This document shows, one piece after another, positions 26,373 through 36,322 of a stretch of 64,000 nt of DNA. Position 1 is the stretch's first letter. The number at the start of each line of letters is the position of its first letter. The stretch is from Alphaproteobacteria bacterium (GTDB taxonomy: Bacteria; Myxococcota_A; UBA796; CAJQPC01), in NCBI GenBank assembly GCA_020632795.1, contig JACKEV010000016.1, forward strand, positions 186,001 through 250,000. The letters are read 5' to 3'. The notes under the pieces were generated by a model that saw only the letters and a list, made by a program, of their open reading frames with translations, made no database searches and was not told where the DNA came from. The position numbers and the translations under genes are program-made.

Positions 26373-27427
26373 TGCTCCTCCAGCCAATCCAGGACGTGAC
26401 CGAGGTCGTGAGCGGGGGGCCCTTGGTGGTGCCTGAGCGCGGCCCGGGCTTCGTCGAGCCGCTCGCGGATGAGCGCGCGGGCTCTCTCGCAGGCGCCCGA
26501 GTCGATGATCTCTGCGCGAAGGCGTCTGTGATCCGCCTCGGTGCGTCGCGGGTCGCCAAACTGCCCCAGGGCGGCGGCCGGGTCAGCGCAGTGATGCGCC
26601 CAATCCAAGATGGGCCAACTCAGCACCCCAGCGCTCAGGTCCGCGCCGGCGGGGCGTGCCAATCGAACGCTGGCCTCGATATCCAGCACGTCGTCGAGGA
26701 GCTGGAAGGCGAGCCCGAGGGGCTGGGCGAAGCGCCGGGCGTGGGCGCGGTTCGTCGGGCGCTGAGCCTCCGTGGACCCCAGCAGCGCGCCGAACTCGCA
26801 GGCCATCATGAAGAGCACGCTGGTCTTGCCCAGGCAGCGGAGCTCGTAGTTGACCTTTTCCATGGCCAGGTCGGCGTTCGGCGGGAGCGACTCCAGGAGC
26901 TGACCCTCCACGGGATCCGGGCAGGGCAGGCCTTGGAGAAGCGTCTCGAACTGGCCGGCGTTCGTCGGCTGGAGCTCCAGGATGGCTGTCTCGGAGAACA
27001 CGCGCCCCAGCTCTCCAGCGCAACGCGCGATCAGGTAGTAGCCATACAGACCCGCCCGTCTGACCCCGAAGGCCTCCGCCATGGAGGGGACCCCTCGGCG
27101 TACGAGCCCTCGGTCGCAGACATCGTCATGGATCAAGGAGGCCTCGTGGAGCAACTCCACCGCCGCGCCCGCTCGAGCTGCGGCGTCCCCCCCCCAGGAG
27201 GCCGCGCAGACGGCGTACCAGCCCAGGAGCAGGCGGGGCCGGAGGCGCTTTCCGGGCGTGGCGAGCATGTAGTGCGCTGGCGCATCGAACGGGGACGGGC
27301 CGCTGGCGATCCGACGCATGTGGGCATCGACCTGCGCGAGCTGCGCGTCACGCCACTGTGTCCAGGCCCGGGTATCGGAGGAGGACGTCAGGCGCAGCGG
27401 GCTGGTTCGGGTGACAGCGTCGGGCAT
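26369..27427 (-). CDS. Polyprenyl diphosphate synthase (trans-isoprenyl)
   Basis: A 352-residue E-isoprenyl synthase. It has GKRLRPRLLL, the first Asp-rich motif LIHDDVCDRG and the second QLLDDVLDIE, all intact, so it should extend allylic diphosphates with IPP. Product length (C15, C20 or longer) cannot be judged from sequence alone. It is the first gene of a five-gene minus-strand operon. GGAGG lies upstream of the ATG, and a strongly AT-rich promoter-like region (27545-27620) lies about 120 nt further upstream. Confidence 0.88.
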   Translation of the reverse strand: MPDAVTRTSPLRLTSSSDTRAWTQWRDAQLAQVDAHMRRIASGPSPFDAPAHYMLATPGKRLRPRLLLGWYAVCAASWGGDAAARAGAAVELLHEASLIHDDVCDRGLVRRGVPSMAEAFGVRRAGLYGYYLIARCAGELGRVFSETAILELQPTNAGQFETLLQGLPCPDPVEGQLLESLPPNADLAMEKVNYELRCLGKTSVLFMMACEFGALLGSTEAQRPTNRAHARRFAQPLGLAFQLLDDVLDIEASVRLARPAGADLSAGVLSWPILDWAHHCADPAAALGQFGDPRRTEADHRRLRAEIIDSGACERARALIRERLDEARAALRHHQGPPAHDLGHVLDWLEEQ

Positions 27428-27725
27428 GAGGAGGCCTCCCCGCGCCTCCTGGGGAGGTGCGGTTGGGGGTGCCCCGGTGGCGGGGCAGTCGGGAACGGGT
27501 CGTCCTGATGAGCTTAGGCGAGGGCGGGGAGGAGGGCCAGTGTGGTCGTAGAGTCGATATTTGCAGTAGATAAATTCGGAAATATATATGTAGTTCTAAA
27601 TGTTTAAATAGATTTTGGCGCGCTGGCGCCGCTCAGCCATCCACCCTTCCCGTCGAGAATCCGTATGTTTTGGACAAGAACTGCAAATCGTCGCCATTCA
27701 TGAAGCGCTCGTATAGGATTGCTGA
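27428..27725. other. AT-rich intergenic region between kinase 3' end and isoprenoid operon
   Basis: There is no gene. 27545-27620 is strikingly AT-rich (TATATATG and TTTAAATAG stretches) and likely contains the promoter of the isoprenoid operon. A small stem GGCGC-GCTG-GCGCC lies near 27617-27632. I see no clear -35/-10 pair. Confidence 0.4.
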
Positions 27726-30137
27726 TCATTGGCCTGGATACGCTGATGGTCGAAATACACTAACGCCGTGTTCTTCTGGCTCGTAGCCGTCAGGCCATCT
27801 GGTTGGAGGGTCGCCTTTCCACACGTAGTCCTTCGCGCCTCGCAGGTCTGCATCCTCCAAGATTGCGTCCAGCAGATTGGCGCTCCCCATAGAGGCATGG
27901 CGTAGGTCGACATGGGACAGATTGGCTCCTTGCAGATCGGCTTTAGAGAGGAATGCACCTCGGAGAATTGATGATCTCAGGTTGGCCGAAATCAGACTGG
28001 CGCCAGACAGACTTGTACCGGTAAGGTCGGCGTGATTGAGGTCTGCATCACGCATATCTGCGCCTGCCAGGTTCACGCTACCCAACTTGGAACCGCCCAG
28101 TCGGCAAGCCTGGAGGTTGGCAGAACGGAAGGATGCACCGTTCAGGTTCGAACTTGTCAGATCGGCGCCACGAAGGACGCTTCGATCAGCATGTGCAAAT
28201 TGCATGTCTGCGTTCTGTAGTGATGCTCCGCTCAGGTTGGAGTCTCGGAGATCTGCATATCGAAGGTTTGAGTCGCTCATTTCCGCCCCTTCCAGGTCGA
28301 GTCCGGCCATTACAGCACCGCCGAGGTCTGCGTACCAGAGGGAGACTCCCTCCACCCTGGCACCAACCCAGGACGTGTTGGGCATGATCGCCAGATCCAG
28401 GGCGGCGCCGCGCAGGTCCGCCCGATCCAGGATGGCTCCTGTGAAGTCAGTCCTCCGAGTCAGGATCGCGTTTACCAGGATGGCCCCCGTCAGGTCGGCA
28501 TCCCGGAGGTCTCCGGCCTCGACATAGGCTCCCGTGAAGTCCACGCCGTCTACAGAGAGATCGTTGTGGACATGGAACAGCAACCAGCGCCCGATCTCCT
28601 GTGGGCTCATGCCCTGAGGTCCGGTGTATCGGGACGACTCTGGAGTGGCAGCGGGGCTGGAGGGGGCGGCCTCGAACAGGGCGGGTCGCCCGGCGGACCG
28701 GACGGCCCTTTCGGGCTTCGACCAGGTCACCCGGGTTGATGTAGATGCATCATGTTCGTCGTTGAGGGAGGCGAAGAAGACAGGCCTGGCTTTCAGGCAG
28801 GCTCCAGCCAACCCGGCCGGAGACACTTCGGCTCGCACTGAGGAGAGCGTGTCCTGAGCAGGGTGGAGGGCCGGGGGTCGTGTTGGTGTGGGATCCAGAA
28901 GAGCCATCAGGACAGGTGGCCACGCCGCCCAAAGGCTCAGGGAGGTCATGGGAAGTTGACGCGCTCGCTCCCAAAGGGCGGCTCCGCCGCAGCCACTCCA
29001 GATGCGGAGGAGCCATTGCTTCCTGATCACCCGGGCTTGGATGTCATGGAGCTGGTCCTCAAGGGAAGGGTTGGAGAACTCCCGGTGAGCTTTGAGCATG
29101 CCTTCGGCTTGAGTGGCCTTTCTGGCGCCCTCTGTCCATACACCCGGCCACCATGATCGGGAGAGGCGATCGGCGTCCTCAAGCCACTCCACGAGGAGCG
29201 TCAGCGACGGGGGGGCGACCGCGCCGCCGTCTCCTTGAGCACCGGATGGGTCGTTCTCCCTGCCTCCAGTCTCAAGCAGCCCAAGGACGTCTGCGCAGCT
29301 CTCGAACCGATCCGCCGGGCGTACGTGCAAGCACCCTTGAATGGCTGCCTCGACGTACAGCGGGACGTCCGATCGGTAAACCCGAATGGGCACGCACCGT
29401 CCCTCAGCGACTGCGGCACGAACGACCGCAGCGGTCTCCCCGGGGAACGGTCGACGACCGCACACCAGCTCGTAGAGGATGCAGCCCAACGCGAAGATGT
29501 CGGCGCGGTGGTCCACCGAGCCAGCGTCTCGCCACTGCTCGGGCGCCGCATAGGCTGGGGTCCCCATGGCCCCCGCCGACATCATGGCTCGCCTGCCGCC
29601 AGTGGCTTGGAGGCGGGCCAGGCCGAAGTCGGTGATCTTGGGCTGCCAGCGATCCCCCGGGAGCCGCTGCATCAGCACGTTGGCAGGCTTCAGATCACGA
29701 TGCACCAGGCCGGCGGCGTGGGCGGCCTGTACACCGCGCACGATCGCCAGGAACACATGGATGGCTTCGGACAGGGACGGCCGGCGCTGCTGGAGCCAGA
29801 CATCCAGGGGTGGACCGTCTACATACTCCAGGAGCAACCCCCACTGCCCCTGGTGCAACTCCGCGTCGTAGACACGGACGATGTTGTCGTGTTGAAGGTT
29901 GGCCTGGAGCTGGCCCTCGATGCGCAGGCGGTCCTGCTCGGAGCCGGAGCGCAGGACCTTGAGGGCTCGCGGCGCCTCCAGTTCGGGGTGGCGGACGAGA
30001 TAAACCACGCCCATGCCACCTTCGCCGAGGCGTCGATCGATGCGGTAGCGACCGAAGGACTGCGGGCAGGTGACGGCGGGCTCCCGATGGTGGTGGGGCG
30101 AGCCGGGGGTGAGGGTCGGCGTGTTGTTTGCGGGCAT
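27726..30137 (-). CDS. Ser/Thr protein kinase with C-terminal pentapeptide repeats
   Basis: An 803-residue protein starting at ATG 30137 (GGAGG upstream). Residues 25-290 are a complete Hanks-type kinase: LGEGGMGVVYL, ALKVL, HRDLKPANVL, DFGLARL and APEQW. A linker of about 200 residues follows, then about 45 pentapeptide repeats of the A-D/N-L-x-x type (about 545-790, for example ANLQACRLG and ADMRDADLN), which form a right-handed beta-helix. The repeats may bind a partner or mimic nucleic acid. It is the last of four same-strand genes with P-loop ATPases and a membrane sensor, suggesting one signalling set. Confidence 0.88.
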   Translation of the reverse strand: MPANNTPTLTPGSPHHHREPAVTCPQSFGRYRIDRRLGEGGMGVVYLVRHPELEAPRALKVLRSGSEQDRLRIEGQLQANLQHDNIVRVYDAELHQGQWGLLLEYVDGPPLDVWLQQRRPSLSEAIHVFLAIVRGVQAAHAAGLVHRDLKPANVLMQRLPGDRWQPKITDFGLARLQATGGRRAMMSAGAMGTPAYAAPEQWRDAGSVDHRADIFALGCILYELVCGRRPFPGETAAVVRAAVAEGRCVPIRVYRSDVPLYVEAAIQGCLHVRPADRFESCADVLGLLETGGRENDPSGAQGDGGAVAPPSLTLLVEWLEDADRLSRSWWPGVWTEGARKATQAEGMLKAHREFSNPSLEDQLHDIQARVIRKQWLLRIWSGCGGAALWERARQLPMTSLSLWAAWPPVLMALLDPTPTRPPALHPAQDTLSSVRAEVSPAGLAGACLKARPVFFASLNDEHDASTSTRVTWSKPERAVRSAGRPALFEAAPSSPAATPESSRYTGPQGMSPQEIGRWLLFHVHNDLSVDGVDFTGAYVEAGDLRDADLTGAILVNAILTRRTDFTGAILDRADLRGAALDLAIMPNTSWVGARVEGVSLWYADLGGAVMAGLDLEGAEMSDSNLRYADLRDSNLSGASLQNADMQFAHADRSVLRGADLTSSNLNGASFRSANLQACRLGGSKLGSVNLAGADMRDADLNHADLTGTSLSGASLISANLRSSILRGAFLSKADLQGANLSHVDLRHASMGSANLLDAILEDADLRGAKDYVWKGDPPTRWPDGYEPEEHGVSVFRPSAYPGQ

Positions 30138-30322
30138 GTCGGCCTCCAAGAAGATCGGCGTGGACTGCGTACTGAGGCCGGCACGACAGGACCGGTCTGA
30201 GCGCCCCATCACGGAAGCGTTCGCCGGCTCATGTCTGCGCTGTCCGTGGACCCCATGCGCTCAAGAGGGCTGCGGAAGCTTGGGTTCTGCGAGGCCCGCT
30301 CTGTCCTCTGGTTCGGGGTGGC

Positions 30323-30347
30323 GCGGGGCTCCATGGTGGAGCCCCGT
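30323..30347 (-). terminator. Hairpin between the ATPase and kinase genes
   Basis: GGGGCTCC-ATGGT-GGAGCCCC (30325-30345), extendable by two further pairs, forms a strong stem downstream of the ATPase gene. It may limit read-through into the kinase gene. Confidence 0.5.
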
Positions 30348-30423
30348 TCCCAACCCTACCCCGGGCGACCTGGGTGAGGCCTTCTTCGTGGCTTCGCACA
30401 TACAAATCACCGCAGCCGCGGAG

Positions 30424-32556
30424 CTACGCGAAGCTCTCCCGGAGATCGTCCACGGTGAACGCAGATTCCTCCCCTTGGTGCATCGCGTCGTCGATGAACT
30501 CCGGGGCGAGCCACGCTGCGCGCAGGAGGCTGCCCGAGAAGGGCGTGTCCGCACCGATCCACGGAGGCTCGCTCTCCAGGCCGAGGCGACGCAACACGCT
30601 CCAGAGGCTGCGCTCAGGGGTCGCCGATGCGGGAATGTCCTGCCCATGATCCTGGAGGTAGCTGCGATATCCGTCGTAACCGGGCTCCACTTCCAGGCCC
30701 TTCAACATCAGGTCCATCCAGTATCTGAGCTGCCAGCCATGCTCCTCCGTCAGCGGGATGGGCGGGAGCACCGAGACCGGGTGGGCGTCGCTGTCGCGTT
30801 CGATTCGCAGGGTAAGACAAAGATCGTAGAACACAGCGCGTAGCTGTCTGGGGGCCCGAAACAGCCCCTCTGCTGCTCGTCGAAGACACACCACCAGCGT
30901 CAGGCCGGAGTCTGGCGAGGTCATCTCACGCATCCGCTCCATGAAGGCTCGGCGCCTGAACTCGAAGCGACGCCCCCACGCCAGGAGGGGCAGCGGTTGG
31001 CCTTGACCCGACGGCCAGGGAGGGAGCGGCGCTTCGAGTTGACCCGCCACGATCCAGGGCGCGAGGTAGTAGCCGCCTTCGTCCCCGTTGCTCTTCTGGT
31101 TGAGGATGGGCTGGTCGGTGACCTTGAAGGTCTTGCAGAACTGACTCCGGACCGCCGAGACGCGGGAGGGCAGGGTGGGTGGCACGCCTGTTCCCTCCCC
31201 CAGGATTGCCAGCCCGAGGTAGAGCGCGTAGCAGAACACGGCGTTGCCGAGCATCGCCGTGGGTCCCTCGTCGCGCCTCACACGGAGCAGCAGATACCAC
31301 AACAGGCCGCGCTGGGTGCCCAGCTCCTCGGCCCCTCGTCCGCTCCACTCCAGCCGGAAGGTCTTCGCCGATCGGGGCTGGGTCAGCAGGCTCAGCTGCG
31401 CGCGCTTCGTCTCCGTGCCCGGTGGGCTGCGCGTCGACTCACGGGCCTTCGCCCCCAACACCTCTGCCAGCAGGGGTTCCCTCAAGCACAGCCTGTCGTC
31501 TGGGTTCCGCGTTACATAGTCCAGCTCGAGGAGCTGACGCAGCTCCTCCGTTTGCAGGGCCGTCTCAGGCGCTGCTGGGTTCAGCCCACCGGGCTCTGTG
31601 GAGAGCGCGCTCAGCAGCGTGCGTTGCGCGGCGGAGAGGTGCTTGAGATCGGAACGAACGCCGTCGACGATCTGGGATTCTGTGTTGAGTCGCGTGGTCG
31701 CGGCGACCCCCAGGCACTGAAAAAAGAAGGGGTTCCCCCCGCTGTCTCTGACGATGTCACGCTGCATCTCCGGGGAGAGGGCGGTGGTCTCGAGCGCCGC
31801 CTGGAGCGCCGCGGGCCTGAGGTTCCCCAAGCTCAAGGTGGGAGAGGAGTCGGTGATCTCCATCAACCGGTCATGGTTGTGTCGACGAAGGGCGGCGGTG
31901 GAGGCCAGGAGCATTCGAACCGTAAGGTCTCGATGGTGCGCGAGGCGCCGGAGCGCATGCGTCAGCTGGATGGCCTCTGGGGAGGGGTTCGCGCCTTCAC
32001 GCTGGGCGAGCCTGGCCCCCTCGTCCACGAGCAGGACCAGGGTGAAGTCGTGGTCCTCTCGAAGCTCCTCCAGGCGCTCCAGCAGGGTTGATATGGGATC
32101 CGCTGCACCGCGAACCGCGTGAAACAAGGCGTGCCTGTTGCTGAGGCGGCGGCCACAGCGCGTGGCTACGCGGCGGGCCAGCTCGGCCGGCGTGGAGTCG
32201 GCGGCCAGGTCCACGTACGCAGGGATGAGGGGGACGGCCCTCAGCGCCTCAACGACCCCAGGGAGGGCAAGTGTGGCGCCTACGAGGGAAGAAAGAATCG
32301 TGTCCCTGGCGTCGGGAGCAGGCTCGTCCTGCGCGACGGCCTGCAATCGATCCATCACACTGGCCACCCGCAGCAGCAGGGAGGTCTTTCCTTGGCGTCG
32401 TCTCCCCAGCAGGATGGTGGAGCGCCTCACCGGCGGGCAGACGAGGCTGGTGAGCACCTCCTTCAGCAGCGTCTCCCGGCCCAGGAAGCGCATGTCGGCC
32501 ACCGGGCCGCTGCTGCAGAAAGGGTAGGCCGACCGCTCGTCGGTGTTCCATCCCAT
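30424..32556 (-). CDS. P-loop ATPase (STAND/AAA_16-like), soluble
   Basis: A 710-residue protein starting at ATG 32556 behind GGGAGGAG. It begins with the RFLGRE anchor and Walker A GRRRQGKTSLL (about residue 50), has Walker B LVLLVDEGARL (about 190), and continues into helical and winged-helix-like segments. The C-terminal 300 residues have no fold I recognise. STAND-type ATPases are switch proteins that oligomerise on sensing a ligand. The gene lies 31 nt downstream of a membrane protein ending in a similar ATPase domain, so the two may work together. No nuclease or protease effector is visible. Confidence 0.7.
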   Translation of the reverse strand: MGWNTDERSAYPFCSSGPVADMRFLGRETLLKEVLTSLVCPPVRRSTILLGRRRQGKTSLLLRVASVMDRLQAVAQDEPAPDARDTILSSLVGATLALPGVVEALRAVPLIPAYVDLAADSTPAELARRVATRCGRRLSNRHALFHAVRGAADPISTLLERLEELREDHDFTLVLLVDEGARLAQREGANPSPEAIQLTHALRRLAHHRDLTVRMLLASTAALRRHNHDRLMEITDSSPTLSLGNLRPAALQAALETTALSPEMQRDIVRDSGGNPFFFQCLGVAATTRLNTESQIVDGVRSDLKHLSAAQRTLLSALSTEPGGLNPAAPETALQTEELRQLLELDYVTRNPDDRLCLREPLLAEVLGAKARESTRSPPGTETKRAQLSLLTQPRSAKTFRLEWSGRGAEELGTQRGLLWYLLLRVRRDEGPTAMLGNAVFCYALYLGLAILGEGTGVPPTLPSRVSAVRSQFCKTFKVTDQPILNQKSNGDEGGYYLAPWIVAGQLEAPLPPWPSGQGQPLPLLAWGRRFEFRRRAFMERMREMTSPDSGLTLVVCLRRAAEGLFRAPRQLRAVFYDLCLTLRIERDSDAHPVSVLPPIPLTEEHGWQLRYWMDLMLKGLEVEPGYDGYRSYLQDHGQDIPASATPERSLWSVLRRLGLESEPPWIGADTPFSGSLLRAAWLAPEFIDDAMHQGEESAFTVDDLRESFA

Positions 32557-32587
32557 CTCTCTCCTCCCTTGCGTGATGGACACTCTG

Positions 32588-35500
32588 TCAGGAACGCAGG
32601 GGTGTATCCGATGGCCCCCCGATCTGTCCAAGGGCAAACTCGACCTGATGGGCCTCCAGATAGCATGTCTGACCGGTGGTCGAACGTTGGCCGCGAAGCA
32701 GAAGCCCTGCCCACTCGTACCAGCTACGTCCCGCGCCTGGCAGCGAGGCCTCGGTCGCGCCCCCGAACGTGTCCATGAGCGCCCACATATACAGGTTCGT
32801 ACAAGTCCTCTGGAGAAGGAGGGGATCCCCGCAGGTGCGCTCAGCCAGCAGGCGCGCGGCTGCCGGAGAGAAGGCTACAGCTTTGCCTTCGCACAGCTTG
32901 AGCACCAGGTCGACGCAGGCCTGCTCAGAGAGGGGGCCCAGGCTGCGGCGGGGACCGAGCGCCAGCAGGTCGCTGTCCTCACCAGCGCTGCCCTGCTGAA
33001 GCTGTGTGTTCACCCCCGCGGCGATCCAGCACAGGCGGTCGGCGAACGGCTCAGCCGTGAGCGAACGAAGCCGCTGCGCCGCTCGCTGGGCGGCCTTGCT
33101 GGCGTTGGCCCCCGCAAGCATCTGGAACTCGTCGAGGAGCAGCACCACCCGATGCTGCAGGTGATCCTCATGCAGATGTTCAAGCAATTGGGAGAACAGA
33201 CAGAAGTAGTCCACCTCATCGCGGGGATCGTGGATGCTCGTCCACGAGTCCTCGCCCAGCCTCTCCCGCAGGTCCTTCAACGCGCGCCAGAGCTCTCGGA
33301 ACAGGGCGCGCCCGTCCTCAGTACGTTCCATCGTGAGGTAGACGGGGTGGAGTTTGTAGCGGCTCGGGGCCTCGCCGGCCTTCATGATGCGACACAGCTC
33401 GAGCAGCAGGCTGGTCTTGCCGATGCGACGCCGATCGGCGACGATCTGGTGGGTCGCCGGGCCGTTCAGCGAGAGGAGGAGCTCCTGCAGGATGGCCTTT
33501 CGGCCGAAGAAGTTCGGCCCGTAGACCGGTGCTCCAGGGGTGAAGGGGCTGCCTTCAAGGCTCAGCGCCCGTGCGGCCGTCTGGAGGTCCAGGAGGTGTC
33601 TGAATCGAATGGCCCTGGTGCCCATGATCACGAGAGAGAAGAGGCCGAGGCAAAGGACCAACAGCATCAGGGGGCCCAGCCAAGGGCCCCGAATGAACGC
33701 ACTGCGTCTCATGCTCCATGCGCCCGAGACGTCCACGACGGAGACCGTACACCAGTCCAGGATATCGACGACATCAGAGAAGTTCACGGATGCACCTTGG
33801 CTGTCCACGTGCCACGTCCTGATGCTCGGTGGGACATCGCGGCACTCCAACGAGACCCGCTGCTCCGGGTTACCCGTCTCCGACGGTCGGGTCAGTCGTG
33901 CAGGCAGCGTGGAGAGCAGCTCTCCGGAGAACCCTCGGAGATCAGGGGCTGTGGGTCCGCGGAAGTGGCTCAGCGAGAGCGGGTCACCAGGAGATCTGCC
34001 GCTCGAGCTGTCCGTGAACCGCAGCCAGGTGTCGATCCAAAGCCGTCCGGTTCGGTCGACGGAGACGCTGAGCACGCCACCTTCTGGCTGGACGTCCCTC
34101 CGCTCGAGGGTGGGGCAGTCCGGTGTTTCGCCATATGGACCTTGGGAGCTGCTCAGTACATGCTGGCGTCGTCCCTGACGGTCCTGAGCCACAAGCCCCC
34201 CCTCGTCGTGGATCAGGAGGGAGCCACGGGACAGATCCAACAACAGAGGGGGCCCGTCGCTCTCCTTGAACGGAAAGAGGGGCGCCCCGCTGGACGGATC
34301 CACCAGCAGGTCGTGGTCGGGAGAGACGGCCGCCCAGCCCCCGCGTGCTCTGGGGACGAGCCGGGTCCCGTCCGCGACGCGCGTCCACCGAGGGGCGGTC
34401 GGCCCGGACTGGGAACCCTCATTGTGGAGTTGGAGGCAGATCAACTGCCCATCGGCCAGCAGGGAGGGGCTGAGGGCTGGTGGCAGGCAGGGGGTGTCCG
34501 GGGGTTGGAGTACTGTCCAGGTTCCCTGGGGTGCGATCGGGCGCGTCATCCGATCGCCCTCTCTTGAGAGGACGCCGATCGTCGTTGGTTCATCGTCCTG
34601 GTCGATACCCAACCAGAACCGTCCGCCGGCGGCCTCCGTCACGCGACCCTCAGGATCGGCCAGGCTCCAGACCGCTGGTGCTTGGGTGGGCGTCGTCCAA
34701 CGGAGCAACCAGGCCTGTGTCTGGTCGGCGGCGAGCGCCCAGATCGCTCCCGCGCTGACGCTCAGGGCGGTGGGAATGCTGCCTTGAGGGAGCCCTGGAA
34801 GTGGCTCCCATGCATAGGGGGACGTCCCTCCACCGTAGACGATCTGCCTCGAATCAGGGTCACGCTGTACGATCAGGGCTGCTCCGTCCTCGAAGGTGAC
34901 CTGGGCCAGAACGGGCAGCCCTGTGAGATCGGCGGTGGCCCGGTAGGGCGCGCGGAGCAACCAGTGCCGCCAGTTGATGGCCCCCTTGTCCAACAGCGCC
35001 GCGACCGGGGGACGACTGGCGCCGTGGTGGGCCATGGCGATGCGCATGAATGCGCTGCGCCCCTCCGACTCTGCTGGGGTGAGCATGGCGTTGGCGTAGG
35101 GGAAGGGCACGGTTGTCCATTGTGCAGGATTCTCCATTCGTGTGTTCAGGTAATAGGTGCCGATGTGGTCGTCGTCGGCGTCTCTGGAGCCAGGCACATG
35201 GGAGATCAGCAACAGCCCCTCTTCAACCTCTGCGATCAGGCCGATGGGCTGCTCGGAGAGCGCGACACCTGCCAGCGGCGCCGCGTCATGGCTGCACCAG
35301 TCCGGTTCATGCACCGCGACAACCTGGTCTCCCGGGCAGCGTTCTGCCCTGCGAATACACCCCGCGTCGTCGCCCAGCCACAGGCTGGACCCCCGCTGAG
35401 CACCGGCGGGGGTCCATTGAAGACGGGACAGGTCGTCGAATGGGGCAGCTGAGCCGGACAGACAGCGGTCCTGGACCTGGAGCAAGGGCGGGCCCGCTGA

Positions 35501-36322
35501 AGCCCTGCTGCTCTCATTGTCCAAGCGCATGGCCTGCAAGCGGTCGTTGTCTGCGAGCCCTACATACAGATCGGCGTCTCCACCTTCGGATAGCCAGATC
35601 AGCGAGCGCTCGGACAGCCACGGCGCCGCCCAGGCCCCCAGCACCTCGGGCGACGGGCCGAGCACCACCTTGAGGAGCAAGCGCCTCAGAGGAGACGCCT
35701 CCAGGTGGAGCGCCAGGTAGATGGACTCGGACGAGCCCGCTGGGGTGACATCCACAGATCGGACATGGGGGGATGCTCCAGCCGGCGGCTCAGCGTCAAG
35801 CTCCCTGAGGATGGCCATCAGGTCGATTGAAGGCGCGAGAGTCTCGCAAGCGGTGCGGTTCGCGTCGGTCAGTGGCTCGTTCAGCGAGCAGCGTCGTATG
35901 TGCAACACCGTATCCGATGTGACGCTCAGCTTGTAGCTCGCGCTCGACGTGACAGCCAGCGCCTGTGCGGTTGGGAGTTCCCCTTGCTCCTCCTGATGCT
36001 CCGGCGGGCCCACGATGCGCCGCCCCGGGTCCTCCCACGGCCAGGTGAGGGGGGCCACAGCGCGGCGATCGTAGAGCCACACCCGCTCTTCGGTGAGCAG
36101 GTATCTCCAGGAGCTCAGGCTTTCGCGGAACGTCCCCTCTTCAGCGAACTGTCCGACGGCCTGGGCTCCGCTTGGCAGCTCCCCTGGGGAGGGCCAGCAC
36201 ACAGCCGGAGTGACGTTCTGCGTGGAGTCGAGGTGCAGGCTTGAGGCGTGTGCGCCGTCGCGTGGGAGGAGGATCAACGACAGAAAGATCCAGGTGGTGA
36301 TTGTCCGATACATGAGGTTCAC
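32588..36322 (-). CDS. Membrane-spanning sensor with cytoplasmic P-loop ATPase
   Basis: A 1244-residue protein. An N-terminal signal or anchor (ITTWIFLSLILLPRDGAHA) is followed by about 830 extracytoplasmic residues rich in Trp, Gly and Asp in beta-propeller-like spacing. A second helix (about 875-897, LGPLMLLVLCLGLFSLVIM) leads to a cytoplasmic ATPase domain beginning FFGRKAILQELL, with IVADRRRIGKTSLLLEL (about 960; the first Gly of Walker A is lost) and VVLLLDEFQML. It may start at GTG 36322, overlapping the upstream stop (GTGA), or at ATG 36313. An outside sensor wired directly to a STAND-like ATPase is uncommon; function is inferred. Confidence 0.7.
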   Translation of the reverse strand: MNLMYRTITTWIFLSLILLPRDGAHASSLHLDSTQNVTPAVCWPSPGELPSGAQAVGQFAEEGTFRESLSSWRYLLTEERVWLYDRRAVAPLTWPWEDPGRRIVGPPEHQEEQGELPTAQALAVTSSASYKLSVTSDTVLHIRRCSLNEPLTDANRTACETLAPSIDLMAILRELDAEPPAGASPHVRSVDVTPAGSSESIYLALHLEASPLRRLLLKVVLGPSPEVLGAWAAPWLSERSLIWLSEGGDADLYVGLADNDRLQAMRLDNESSRASAGPPLLQVQDRCLSGSAAPFDDLSRLQWTPAGAQRGSSLWLGDDAGCIRRAERCPGDQVVAVHEPDWCSHDAAPLAGVALSEQPIGLIAEVEEGLLLISHVPGSRDADDDHIGTYYLNTRMENPAQWTTVPFPYANAMLTPAESEGRSAFMRIAMAHHGASRPPVAALLDKGAINWRHWLLRAPYRATADLTGLPVLAQVTFEDGAALIVQRDPDSRQIVYGGGTSPYAWEPLPGLPQGSIPTALSVSAGAIWALAADQTQAWLLRWTTPTQAPAVWSLADPEGRVTEAAGGRFWLGIDQDDEPTTIGVLSREGDRMTRPIAPQGTWTVLQPPDTPCLPPALSPSLLADGQLICLQLHNEGSQSGPTAPRWTRVADGTRLVPRARGGWAAVSPDHDLLVDPSSGAPLFPFKESDGPPLLLDLSRGSLLIHDEGGLVAQDRQGRRQHVLSSSQGPYGETPDCPTLERRDVQPEGGVLSVSVDRTGRLWIDTWLRFTDSSSGRSPGDPLSLSHFRGPTAPDLRGFSGELLSTLPARLTRPSETGNPEQRVSLECRDVPPSIRTWHVDSQGASVNFSDVVDILDWCTVSVVDVSGAWSMRRSAFIRGPWLGPLMLLVLCLGLFSLVIMGTRAIRFRHLLDLQTAARALSLEGSPFTPGAPVYGPNFFGRKAILQELLLSLNGPATHQIVADRRRIGKTSLLLELCRIMKAGEAPSRYKLHPVYLTMERTEDGRALFRELWRALKDLRERLGEDSWTSIHDPRDEVDYFCLFSQLLEHLHEDHLQHRVVLLLDEFQMLAGANASKAAQRAAQRLRSLTAEPFADRLCWIAAGVNTQLQQGSAGEDSDLLALGPRRSLGPLSEQACVDLVLKLCEGKAVAFSPAAARLLAERTCGDPLLLQRTCTNLYMWALMDTFGGATEASLPGAGRSWYEWAGLLLRGQRSTTGQTCYLEAHQVEFALGQIGGPSDTPLRS

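Noticed and set aside
27590..27958. CRISPR-like or tandem repeat pattern near the pentapeptide kinase
   Set aside because: The periodic similarity is explained by codons of the pentapeptide repeats; there are no uniform repeats with unique spacers.
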